The notes beneath the pieces were generated by a model. It made no database searches. It saw only the letters and a list, made by a program, of their open reading frames with translations, and was not told the DNA's origin. A stretch of 64,000 bases of DNA from Streptomyces olindensis (GTDB taxonomy: Bacteria > Actinomycetota > Actinomycetes > Streptomycetales > Streptomycetaceae), in contig JJOH01000003.1 in assembly GCA_000696115.1 (NCBI GenBank), positions 310,001-374,000 of the forward strand, written 5' to 3'. Both the position numbers and the translations under genes were made by a program. Shown piece by piece: positions 19,435 through 27,700 of the stretch (positions within the stretch are counted from its first letter, which is position 1; every line of letters begins with the position of its first letter).

Positions 19435-20529
19435 TCAGTACCTCAGGACCCCGGCGATACCGTCCGCCTCACCGAGGGTGCCGTCGGGTACGAAGCGCAC
19501 GTCGGCTCCCGTCTCCAGGCACTGCTCGACGATCTCGTCCACGATGTCCTCGCGGGAGTCGAGGTCGCCGCTCCCGGCGAGGACCAGATGGTCCCCGGCG
19601 TCCTGCACCGTCACGCGGTAGTTCTCCTCGACGGCCAGCAGCCGGACGCGACCGTCCCGGGCGCTCTGCCACAGCTCGTCGACCCCGGCGGCGAACGCCC
19701 GTCGCCCCCGGGCCGTTTCGAGCGCGCGGGTCACGGCGTCCGTGCTGCTGCGGACCTCCTCCTCGAGCACCGGACGCAGGGCCTGCCACACCGCCTCGGG
19801 GGTTCCGTGCGCGAGTCCGCCGTGCGGGACGTGCACCGCGCCCTTGGCGGCGCTGCCGACCTCGTCCAGCAGGGAGAGGGCGGCCGGCTCGCCGGTGACG
19901 TACAGCCGCCGCGGGTGGTCGCGCAGGACGGCGCCCAGCGCGGTGTCGGTCTCGCGCAGGAACTGCCGGGTGCGTTCCTCGCGGAACGCGCTCGGCTGGT
20001 CCCCGACCCGCTGCTGCCGTTCCGGGTCGAAGTTCTCCACGCGCCGGGTCAGCGGGAAACCGCCGAGGCGGGCCTCGGTGACGCGGTCGACGCCGCCGTT
20101 CCAGAGCGTGACGCGGTCGGCGGCGAGCGACAGCACCCAGAACGGCCGCTCGGCCGTCTGCGCGGAGACGAGGTTGCGGGTGAGGAAGGTGTCCGAGAGC
20201 ACCACGCGTTCGGGCACCGGCCGGGCCAGCGACCACACCTGGTGCTCGCCCGGGGCGGCGAAGATAACCAGGCCGTCCTCGGCGTGCGTCAGATCGACCT
20301 CGGAGAGGGCGCGGTCGAGGTGCCGGCAGACCTCGGCGCGTCGCTCGCGGCTGACGGCCGGATCCGCCTCCAGTTGCCTCTTGGCCTCGGCCACCACGTT
20401 GCGGAGCCGGACCTGGTCCTGGGCGTTGTCGGGTTCGCGCCGGTGCGTCGGCGTCAGCACGGAGACCGCGGGGTAGGGGCGCGGGCGCCGCAGTTCGGCA
20501 AGGGTCGCGGGACTCAGAACGTGCTCCAT
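19435..20529 (-). CDS. BaeRF3-type release-factor-like protein
   Basis: 364 aa. Matches the bacterial archaeo-eukaryotic release factor family 3, often misnamed chemotaxis protein in Streptomyces. Landmarks: YPAVSVLTPTHR at the N-terminus, GLVIFAAPGEHQVWSLARPVPERVV, RPFWVLSLAADRVTLW, and a C-terminal DIVDEIVEQCLETGADVRFV that resembles the eRF1/Pelota L7Ae-like domain. Family members are proposed ribosome-associated or hibernation factors; this is inference. Start ATG 20529: TATCGT lies 6 nt upstream on the coding strand, indicating a leaderless message, and no ribosome site is present. Soluble, full length. Confidence 0.78.
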   Translation of the reverse strand: MEHVLSPATLAELRRPRPYPAVSVLTPTHRREPDNAQDQVRLRNVVAEAKRQLEADPAVSRERRAEVCRHLDRALSEVDLTHAEDGLVIFAAPGEHQVWSLARPVPERVVLSDTFLTRNLVSAQTAERPFWVLSLAADRVTLWNGGVDRVTEARLGGFPLTRRVENFDPERQQRVGDQPSAFREERTRQFLRETDTALGAVLRDHPRRLYVTGEPAALSLLDEVGSAAKGAVHVPHGGLAHGTPEAVWQALRPVLEEEVRSSTDAVTRALETARGRRAFAAGVDELWQSARDGRVRLLAVEENYRVTVQDAGDHLVLAGSGDLDSREDIVDEIVEQCLETGADVRFVPDGTLGEADGIAGVLRY

Positions 20530-20535
20530 GACAGC

Positions 20536-20541
20536 ACGATA
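20536..20541 (-). promoter_or_regulatory. Predicted -10 (TATCGT) of a leaderless promoter
   Basis: On the minus strand TATCGT is followed by 6 nt and the ATG of the BaeRF3 gene. Confidence 0.45.
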
Positions 20542-20642
20542 GAGCGGATTCACCTTTAGGGCATTTGGGGCAATCGACCTGACGGCCCGGGTGCTCGTGG
20601 GTGCCTTCGCGGGTGCAGGCTGGGGGGAGGAGGTGGCTGCCG

Positions 20643-20999
20643 ATGGCGCGCCTGGTGGTGGACGGCGGGGAGGTCGTGGTCCGGCTCGCGCCACGGGAGG
20701 CGCTGCCGGCCCGGCGCCGCGAGGTGCGGGTGCGGTCCGCGGACGTGCGGGAGGTGCGCGTCGAGCCGGAATGGTGGCGGGCCCTGCGCGGCACGCCGCT
20801 CGGCGGACGCTGCCGCCCCGGCCGGTGGTGCGTCGGGGAGCGGCTCCATGCCCTGGGCCGCGATTTCGTCGCCGTCCGGGCGGGGGTGCCCGTAGTGGTC
20901 CTGGATCTGCGGCGGCCGGTGCCGTTCACCCGCCTCGCCGTCTCCGTCCCGGACGCCGAACAGGTCGCCGACCTCCTCCGGCGGCGCGTGCGGGCCTGA
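20643..20999 (+). CDS. Conserved actinobacterial hypothetical protein
   Basis: 118 aa, small beta-rich soluble protein (MARLVVDGGEVVVRLAPRE, EVRVEPEWWRALRG, RDFVAVRAGVPVVVLDL). Similar short proteins are common in Streptomyces and have no assigned role. ATG 20643 is chosen over an upstream ATG (20601) because GGGGGAGGAGG lies 9 nt before it and the MARL start is typical. Divergent from the BaeRF3 gene. Confidence 0.7.
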   Translation: MARLVVDGGEVVVRLAPREALPARRREVRVRSADVREVRVEPEWWRALRGTPLGGRCRPGRWCVGERLHALGRDFVAVRAGVPVVVLDLRRPVPFTRLAVSVPDAEQVADLLRRRVRA

Positions 21000-21158
21000 G
21001 GGCGGGGGCGCCGCCGCGGAAGTTGGGGAAGTCTTTGCCGCTGGCCGAAACGCGACCAGGGGTGCCCCGTCGCTGAGTGGCTCATCGAATATTGCGCGCC
21101 GGAGTCGGACGCTGTCACACGCTCGAAATATAGATGGCCTCTACAGCTGATTTGCGGG

Positions 21159-21408
21159 AAGTCCTTCGACGGGCGCGAGAAGAGCCTGCTCCGGGAAGCC
21201 ACCGCGGACCTGATCCCCCGGTCCGTGAAAGGACCTCCTCGCCCGGCCGGACCACCCGGTCTTCGACCTCGTCGACCCCGAACGGCTCCGGCAGGCCGCA
21301 CACCGCGACACACCCGTGAGCAGCCAGGCGGCGCGGCGCGGCCTCGAACGGACCCTCGACCTGGCGACGTGGTTCGACGTCCACGCCCCCGAGGTCTCAC
21401 TCGGCTGA
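21159..21408 (+). pseudogene. Remnant of an asparagine-synthase / lasso-peptide cyclase gene
   Basis: Two short segments in different frames read like the C-terminus of an asparagine-synthase-type cyclase. Frame of 21159: KSFDGREKSLLREATADLIP then RSVK, normally followed by a KSPYP-type motif. Frame of 21250: DHPVFDLVDPERLRQAA, then RGLERTLDLATWF and a stop at 21406. Between them about 20-25 residues are missing and the frame shifts near 21230-21250. Nothing of the N-terminal part is found upstream; 21000-21158 holds a lower-GC patch with no gene I can support. The lasso-cyclase assignment is tentative; a generic asparagine synthase is the alternative. Confidence 0.5.
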
Positions 21409-21433
21409 GAGCACGGGCCGCTGCCGCACCGGC

Positions 21434-23005
21434 TCACTCGCTGTCGTGGTCCGAGCCGCAGGAACTGCCGTCCGGCGGGAGCGTGCCGTACAGCAGGAAG
21501 GCGTCGACCTTGCGGTGCACACACGGGGAGGAGCCGTAGCCGGTGTGGCCCTCGCCCCGGTTGTCGAGCACCACGGCCGACGACCCTAGCCGCTCGGCCG
21601 TCTCCATCGTCCACCGGTACGGCGTGGCGGGGTCGCCCCGGGTGCCGACGAGCAGCATCCTCGGCGTGTCGACGTTCTTGACCTCGTCGCGGATGAAGTC
21701 GGTGCCCCTGGGGCGGCCGTAGCACATCAGGACCTGGGTGAGCCGGTAGCGGCCGAAGACCGGTGACGCGTGCTCGTAGCGGGCCCGCAGCCGGCCGAGC
21801 TCCCGGCCGACCTGCGCGGCGGCGGGGCGGTCGGGGTCGTCGGCGCAGTTGACCGCCATCAGGGCCGCCGGCAGGTTGTCCAGGGGCACGTCCTCCGGGT
21901 CGGTGAGACCGGCGTGCGGGGCCCGCAGCGGCGGGTGGAGGAAGCCGCCGGACAGGAAGGCCTCCAGTCCGCGCGTGTCCCCGTCCTCGAGGAGCTGCGC
22001 GATGGCCCGCTGCAGCGAGGGCCACAGCTCCCGGCTGTACAGCCCCTGCGCCAGTGCGCCCGCGAAGTCCTGACCCGAGAACTCCTCACCGAAGTCCGTC
22101 GGCACCGGTTCCTCGTCGAGCGACTCGACCACCTGTACGACGTGTTCCCCCGCCTCGCGGGGGTTCCGGCCGAACGGGCAGGCGATGTCCTCCGTGCACC
22201 AGGTGAGGAAGTTCTCCAGCGCGGTCTGCTGTCCCTGCGCGCTCACCACACCCTGTTCGGCCAGCGGCTCGGTCAGCGTGTCGACGCCGTCCAGCACCAT
22301 CCTGCCGACCTTGCCGGGGAACTGCGCCGCGTACACCGCGCCGAGCCGGCTTCCGTAGGAGAAGCCCAGGTAGTTGAGCTTGTCGTCGCCGAGCGCGTCC
22401 CGCATGACGTCCAGGTCGCGGGCGGCGTTCACGGTGCCGATGTGGGGCAGGACGGGGCCCGAGTGCTCGGCGCACTCGGCCGCCGCGTCGCGCAGCGTGC
22501 CGAGCACGGCCTGCGGGTCGGCCGCGTCGGCGTTGCCGTCGGTCGCGTCCAGGGCGTCGCCGGAGGCGTTGCCGCAGCTGACCGGTGAGGAGCGGCCGAC
22601 GCCGCGGGGGTCGAAGGAGACCACGTCATAGCCGTCCGTCAGGCCCATGAAGTCCTTGCCGCCCATGGCGAGTTGGGCCACGCCTTGGCCGCCCGGGCCA
22701 CCGAAGTTCAGCAGCACCGAGCCCCGGGACTTGCCCGTGGCCCGGTAGCGGGCCACGGCGAGATCGAGGGTGCCCTTCTCCGGCCGGGAGTAGTCGAGCG
22801 GCACGGTGACCTTGCCGCACTGCAGGTCCTTCGGCATCTCCGCGCCCGCGCAGGCCGACCAGCGGACCTTCTGGTCGTAGAAGCGCGTCAGGCCGGGCCG
22901 GGGGTCGTCGGCGGCCGGCAGCCCCGTACCCAGCAGGGCCAGCCCGGCCGTGCCGGTGACCGCGCAGCGCCGGAGCGAGGGGTGCGTGGACAGCTTGGCC
23001 AGCAT
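21434..23005 (-). CDS. Secreted tripeptidyl aminopeptidase-like alpha/beta hydrolase (TAP family)
   Basis: 523 aa. N-terminal export region (MLAKLSTHPSLRR, hydrophobic to about residue 30). Family features: VPLDYSRPEKGTLDLAV, LNFGGPGGQG (100-108), DPRGVGRSSPVSC, nucleophile Ser217 in GFSYGS, Asp in GTRGDPATPY, His in GEGHTGYG, and the C-terminal Cys-containing TAP-like domain. Streptomyces TAP enzymes cleave tripeptides from N-termini outside the cell and process propeptides such as that of transglutaminase. ATG 23005 follows GGGAGGC. Single gene, divergent from the chaplin gene. Confidence 0.88.
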   Translation of the reverse strand: MLAKLSTHPSLRRCAVTGTAGLALLGTGLPAADDPRPGLTRFYDQKVRWSACAGAEMPKDLQCGKVTVPLDYSRPEKGTLDLAVARYRATGKSRGSVLLNFGGPGGQGVAQLAMGGKDFMGLTDGYDVVSFDPRGVGRSSPVSCGNASGDALDATDGNADAADPQAVLGTLRDAAAECAEHSGPVLPHIGTVNAARDLDVMRDALGDDKLNYLGFSYGSRLGAVYAAQFPGKVGRMVLDGVDTLTEPLAEQGVVSAQGQQTALENFLTWCTEDIACPFGRNPREAGEHVVQVVESLDEEPVPTDFGEEFSGQDFAGALAQGLYSRELWPSLQRAIAQLLEDGDTRGLEAFLSGGFLHPPLRAPHAGLTDPEDVPLDNLPAALMAVNCADDPDRPAAAQVGRELGRLRARYEHASPVFGRYRLTQVLMCYGRPRGTDFIRDEVKNVDTPRMLLVGTRGDPATPYRWTMETAERLGSSAVVLDNRGEGHTGYGSSPCVHRKVDAFLLYGTLPPDGSSCGSDHDSE

Positions 23006-23265
23006 CGATGCCTCCCAGGGCGCCCCACGGCGCCCTCGCCCACGATAAGCGGGCCCTGGAAGCCGCGCCTCCGGGCGAGCGGGGCCGGGCGGGGTGTCTT
23101 ATCCTGCGCCGCCGCAACGCCGCATACGAAGGGCTTTACCGCTAGTTCGACAACCGGGCCGCTCGATGGAGTGAAAGGGCGATAAGCCATAACTCGGACC
23201 GGGTGCCGCGCGTTTTGTCTCGTGCGGGTGAGTGCCCGCGACGATGTCTGGAAGGCAGGGAACCT

Positions 23266-23928
23266 ATGAGACGGGTTACCCGAAACGGTGTGATCGCCGT
23301 CGCCGCCGCCTCGGGCGCGATGGCCCTGACCGTCCCCGCGCACGCCGGTTCCGGGCCGGACGGCTCCGCGGCCGGTTCGCCCGGGGTGGTCTCCGGCAAC
23401 ACCGTCCAGCTGCCGGTGCACGTCCCGGTGAACGTGTGCGGGAACACCGTGAGCGTGGTGGGGCTCCTGAACCCCGCCGCGGGCAACAGCTGTGCGAACA
23501 AGAGCGGGCCCGCGGACCGGCCCGGCAAGTCCGGCGGCGCGGCCGCCGAGGGCAGCGGAAAGGATTCGCGGGGCGTGGTCTCCGGAAACGGCGTCCAGCT
23601 GCCGGTCGACCTGCCGGTCAACGTCACCGGCAACTCGGTGAACGTGGTCGGCATCGGCAACGCGTCGACGGGCAACGAGTCCTCGAACACCCCCGGCGAA
23701 CGCCCGGTCCGACCCCACCACCCACCGGAGCCGGCCCCGAAGCCGTCCACCCCACCGAGGGCCCACCCCGCACCGGAGCCGGCCGCCCCGCACACCCCGC
23801 GGCAGGCCCAGGGCGCCCTCGCCCACACGGGCACCGACCACACCCTCCCGGCCGTCGCGGTGAGCGCGGCGCTCCTGGCCGGGGGAGTGGTCCTGCGCCG
23901 TCGGTTCCGCCCGGGGGCGGACGGCTGA
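23266..23928 (+). CDS. chpB: Long chaplin, sortase-anchored (ChpB-like)
   Basis: 220 aa. Signal peptide ends near AHAGS. Two chaplin domains: the first (GVVSGNTVQLPVHVPVNVCG, then NSCANK) keeps both cysteines; the second (GVVSGNGVQLPVDLPVNVTG, then NESSNT) has lost both. A Pro/His-rich linker leads to the sorting signal LAHTG, a hydrophobic helix and an Arg tail (RRRFR), a class E sortase substrate. Long chaplins tether short chaplins to the wall, coating aerial hyphae with amyloid. ATG 23266 is chosen with GGAAGGCAGGG upstream. The chpB label is by family and by resemblance of the locus; chpA or chpC would look similar. Confidence 0.8.
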   Translation: MRRVTRNGVIAVAAASGAMALTVPAHAGSGPDGSAAGSPGVVSGNTVQLPVHVPVNVCGNTVSVVGLLNPAAGNSCANKSGPADRPGKSGGAAAEGSGKDSRGVVSGNGVQLPVDLPVNVTGNSVNVVGIGNASTGNESSNTPGERPVRPHHPPEPAPKPSTPPRAHPAPEPAAPHTPRQAQGALAHTGTDHTLPAVAVSAALLAGGVVLRRRFRPGADG

Positions 23929-23976
23929 ACGGCCACCCGGCACGGTCCGCGGCGGGCGGTCGCGCACCCGGTGTCC

Positions 23977-24711
23977 TCAGAGCGCCTCCGCGACCCCCGT
24001 GAGCAGCACCATCCCCGAGTCGCCGTAGTCCGGCAGGGTCGGGTCGGTGTCGATGTGGGTGACGTCCAGGTCCCGGGTCAGCGGGGTGAAGACCTCGGTG
24101 ACCGTCGTCGGGTTCACCGGGCAGCCGGGCCAGCGGGAGGCCGGGCCGATGCGGTAGGTCGGCATGTTCTCCATGAACGCGGCGACCAGGTGGCCGCCCG
24201 GCGCGACCGCGCGGACGAAGGTGCGGCAGAAGTCGGCGAACTCGGCGAAGTCCTCCGTGGCGCCCTCGGCGACGAAGTGCATGGAGCCGAGTCCGTACGT
24301 GCCCGGCCGCAGCGTCCGCACATCGGCGTGGACGACGTTCACCGGGGCCAGCGCCCCGGCCAGGGTCGCGGGCACGGCGGGGTTGAGCCGCCGGCACAGC
24401 GCGTGAAAGGGGAGCCAGCTCGCGTCGGGGCGGTGACAGATCTGCTCCTGGAGGTAGGCGACGTTGCTCGACCCCGCCTCCACCGCGTCGATCCTGCGGC
24501 TCACGGCGGACGCGAGGATGAGCGGGTAGAGGTTGGGGCCCGCCCCGAACTCCACCGAGCGGTCGATGCTCCCGGGCGGCAGGCGCCGGTAGTAGGCGGA
24601 GTGGTGCGCGATGATCGCCGCGTCCGAGGGATGCACCTCGCGGTAGTTCTCCGCGAGGTAGTCGGCGACCGGCCAGCGGTCCCAGTCCACGTCGTCGTTG
24701 TGCGTCGTCAT
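23977..24711 (-). CDS. SAM-dependent methyltransferase (NNMT/PNMT/TEMT-like)
   Basis: 244 aa class I methyltransferase. Motif I is EFGAGPNLYPLILA, followed by DAVEAGSSNVAYLQEQI, an acidic-loop VHADV, and a late LVAAFMENMPTYRIG; order and spacing resemble the nicotinamide/phenylethanolamine/thioether N- or S-methyltransferase family (PF01234), acting on small amines. Starts 6 nt after the stop of the large fusion gene, so the two are almost certainly one transcript and perhaps one pathway: an amino-ketone or amine made by the alpha-oxoamine-synthase domain could be its substrate. That link is inference from position. Confidence 0.8.
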   Translation of the reverse strand: MTTHNDDVDWDRWPVADYLAENYREVHPSDAAIIAHHSAYYRRLPPGSIDRSVEFGAGPNLYPLILASAVSRRIDAVEAGSSNVAYLQEQICHRPDASWLPFHALCRRLNPAVPATLAGALAPVNVVHADVRTLRPGTYGLGSMHFVAEGATEDFAEFADFCRTFVRAVAPGGHLVAAFMENMPTYRIGPASRWPGCPVNPTTVTEVFTPLTRDLDVTHIDTDPTLPDYGDSGMVLLTGVAEAL

Positions 24712-24717
24712 GGCCGT

Positions 24718-27700
24718 CTAGTCCTTCAGCCGCAGCGGGAAACGTTCGGACAGCCGGGTCAGCGTGCCGTTCAGGTGGTCGATGTCGTCGTCCGAGTTGA
24801 GAGCGGTGAGCTGGATGCGGAAGCCCACCCGGTCGCGCGGGACGAGGGGGTAGGCGGCCAGCGTCACGTAGATGCCCTCCTCCCACAGGAACGCGGCGAC
24901 CGCGTCCAGGTCCGCGGGGTTCACCAGCGGCACCTCCACGATGGGCAGCCGGTCCGTGTTGAGGGTGCTCACCCCCAGCTCGTCCAATTGGTCGAGCACC
25001 CGCACCGTCTTGCGGTACAGGTCGGCCCGGATGGGGTCGCCCCGGCGCTCGTTGACGTCCAGCCCGGCCAGCGCGGTGGCCAGGGACGCCGTCGGGGACG
25101 GCCCCGAGTACAGGTAGGGAGCGGCCGCGGTCTTCAGCCGGTTCTTGAGCTCCGGCGGCAGCGCCAGGAACGCCAGCAGCGACGAGTACGCCTTGGAGAA
25201 GCCGCCGACGAGCACGATCCCGTCGTACGACTCCCCAGTGTGCCGCACCACGCAGTTGCCGCGCATGCCGTACGGGCACGGCTCGCCCGGCGCGCGTTCC
25301 CCGATCACGCCGAAGCCGTGCGAGTCGTCGACGTACAGCGTCGCGCCCTCGGCGCGGCACACCGCCGCCAGCGCGGGCAGGTCGGGGATGTTGCCGCTCA
25401 TGCTGTTGACGCCGTCCAGACAGACCAGCCGGGGCGTACCGGGCGGCACCCGGCGCAGCAGGGCCCGCAGTTCGTCGAGGCGGTCGCCGTGGAAGCGGTG
25501 CAGGGCGGCACCCCGCGCACGGGCCACCACGCAGCCGTCGTAGACGGTCCGGTGGGCGGTCGCCTCGACGAACACGTGCCCGTCCTCGGCGAGCGCCGGG
25601 ATCACCGAGGCGTGCACCAGCGTCAGCGTGGGCAGCAGCAGCGTGTCCGGTGCGCCCAGCAGCGCGGCCAGCCGCTCCTCGATGTCCGGGTACAGCCGCG
25701 GACTGCCCAGCAGGCGCGACCAGCTGGGGTGCGTGCCCCACTGGCGCACCGCGGGATCGACCGCGTCCATGACCTCCGGGTCCCAGTCGAGCCCGAGGTA
25801 GTTGCACGACGCGAAGTCGATCAGCCAGTGGTCGCCGCTGCGGATGTGCCGGCCGCGCACCTCGTCCAGGACCGCGTCGCTCATGGGACTCGTGCGCCGC
25901 AGGTGCTCCAGGTCCGCCCAGCGTGCCTCCCGGCGTCCCCGGGCGGCGTTCACGCGTGGGCGTCGCGTACGGGGCGGCGCGAAGGGGCGGGTGCTCGGCT
26001 CCCGCAGCACGTGGGCGCTCTGCTCCACCGTCAGGGGCCGGGCGAACAGGTAGCCCTGCCCGAACCGGCACCCCATCCCCGCCAGCAGGTCCCGCTGCGC
26101 GGGGTCCTCGATGCCCTCCGCGATGACCTGCAGACCCAGGGTGTCGGCGATGCGCACGATGCCCTCGACCAGGGCGACCTGCTGGGCGTCGCGCGCGATG
26201 TCGTCGATGAAGGACTTGTCGATCTTCAGCACGTCGATGGGGAAGTCCCGCAGATAGCGCAGCGAGGAGAAGCCGGTGCCGAAGTCGTCGACCGCGATGT
26301 GCACCCCGAGTTCCTTGAGCGTGTGCAGCACCGTCTGGAGCCGGTCGTCCCGGTGCAGCAGCACCGTCTCCGTCAGCTCCAGCTGCAGCGACCCGGGCTC
26401 CAGCCCCGGCGTGCTGAGCGCCTGGCCGACCTGCTCGACGAACCCCGCGTCGCGGAACTGGCGGGCGGAGACGTTCACGCTCACGTACGGGGGACGGGAA
26501 GGCCCCGGCAGCCGTTGCAGGGCCGCGATGTCGCTGACCGCGTTCTCCAGCACCCACGACCCCAGCGGGCCGATGTGCCCGGTCTCCTCGGCCAGGCCGA
26601 TGAGCTGGTCCGGCGTGACGGGCGGCCGCTCCTCGGTCGGCCAGCGGACCAGCGCCTCGAACCCCACGACCTCCCCCGCCGTGATGTCCACGACGGGCTG
26701 GTAATGCAGCGCGAACGCCTTGTCGGCGACCGCCCGGGCCAGCTGCGACTGCAGATCGTGCCGCTCGACCATGCGGCTGCGCAGCAGCGGCCGGAAACGG
26801 CGCCACTGCCGCTTGCCCGCCGCCTTCGCCGCGTAGAGCGCGAGGTCGGCGTGGCCCAGCAGCTCCTCCGCGTCCGTGCTGTCGCGCGCGGTGGCCACGC
26901 CCACGCTGGCGGACACCGTCACCGACTCGTCGTCCAGGTCGAACGGCCGACCCAGCGTCTGGATCACCTGGGCCGCCAGCAGCTCGGCGTCGAGGGGCTG
27001 CTTGGCGTCCTCCATCAGCACCGCGAACTCGTCGCCGCCGAGCCGGGCCGCGGTGTCGGTGCGCCGCAGGGTCCGGGACAGCCGGTTGCCGACGGCGATC
27101 AGCAGATGGTCGCCCGCCCGGTGCCCCATCGTGTCGTTGACCAGTTTGAAGTCGTCGAGGTCGATGAAGAGCAGACAGGTCAGGGAGGACTCGCGGCGAC
27201 CGCGCAGCAGGGCGCGTTCGATCCGCTCCAGCAGCAGCGTCCGGTTGGGCAGACCGGTCAGCGAGTCGTGGAAGGCCCGCTGGGTCAGCTCCTGTTCCAG
27301 CCGCCGCTGCTCGGTCACGTCCCGCAGGGTCACCACCAGTCCGGACACGGTCCGCTCGTCCCGGAAGTCGCTGAACCGCACCTCCACCTCGACGCGCCCG
27401 TCGCCGCGCCGCACCCACCAGTGGTCGTGCCCCGCCGGTGAGCCCCGCTCCCGTACGGCGGTCAGCTCCCGGGTGGCCCGCTCCCGGTCCCCGGGGTCGA
27501 CCAGCTCCGGCAGGGATACGCCGACGAGATCGTCGGTGCCGAACACGGACCGCGCGGACGGGCTGGCGTACCGGATGGTGTCGTCGTCCTCCAGGATCAG
27601 GATGACGTCGGAGGCGTTGCGGACCAGGGTGCGGAAGTACGCCTCCTTCTCCCGGCGGACCACTTCCTTCCGCAGCTTGACCCGCTCCATGGCCAGGCCC

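Noticed and set aside
21115..21384. 89-codon minus-strand ORF in the lower-GC patch
   Set aside because: No conserved features; it lies opposite the asparagine-synthase remnant, which matches a known family.
24718..25953. Separate gene for the alpha-oxoamine-synthase part, starting at internal GTG 25953 or ATG 25884
   Set aside because: Neither start has a ribosome site or a leaderless -10, and the frame is continuous with the EAL domain.
23971..27441. 1156-codon open frame on the plus strand antisense to the fusion gene
   Set aside because: His/Arg/Val-rich nonsense sequence without conserved motifs; typical antisense frame of a high-GC gene.
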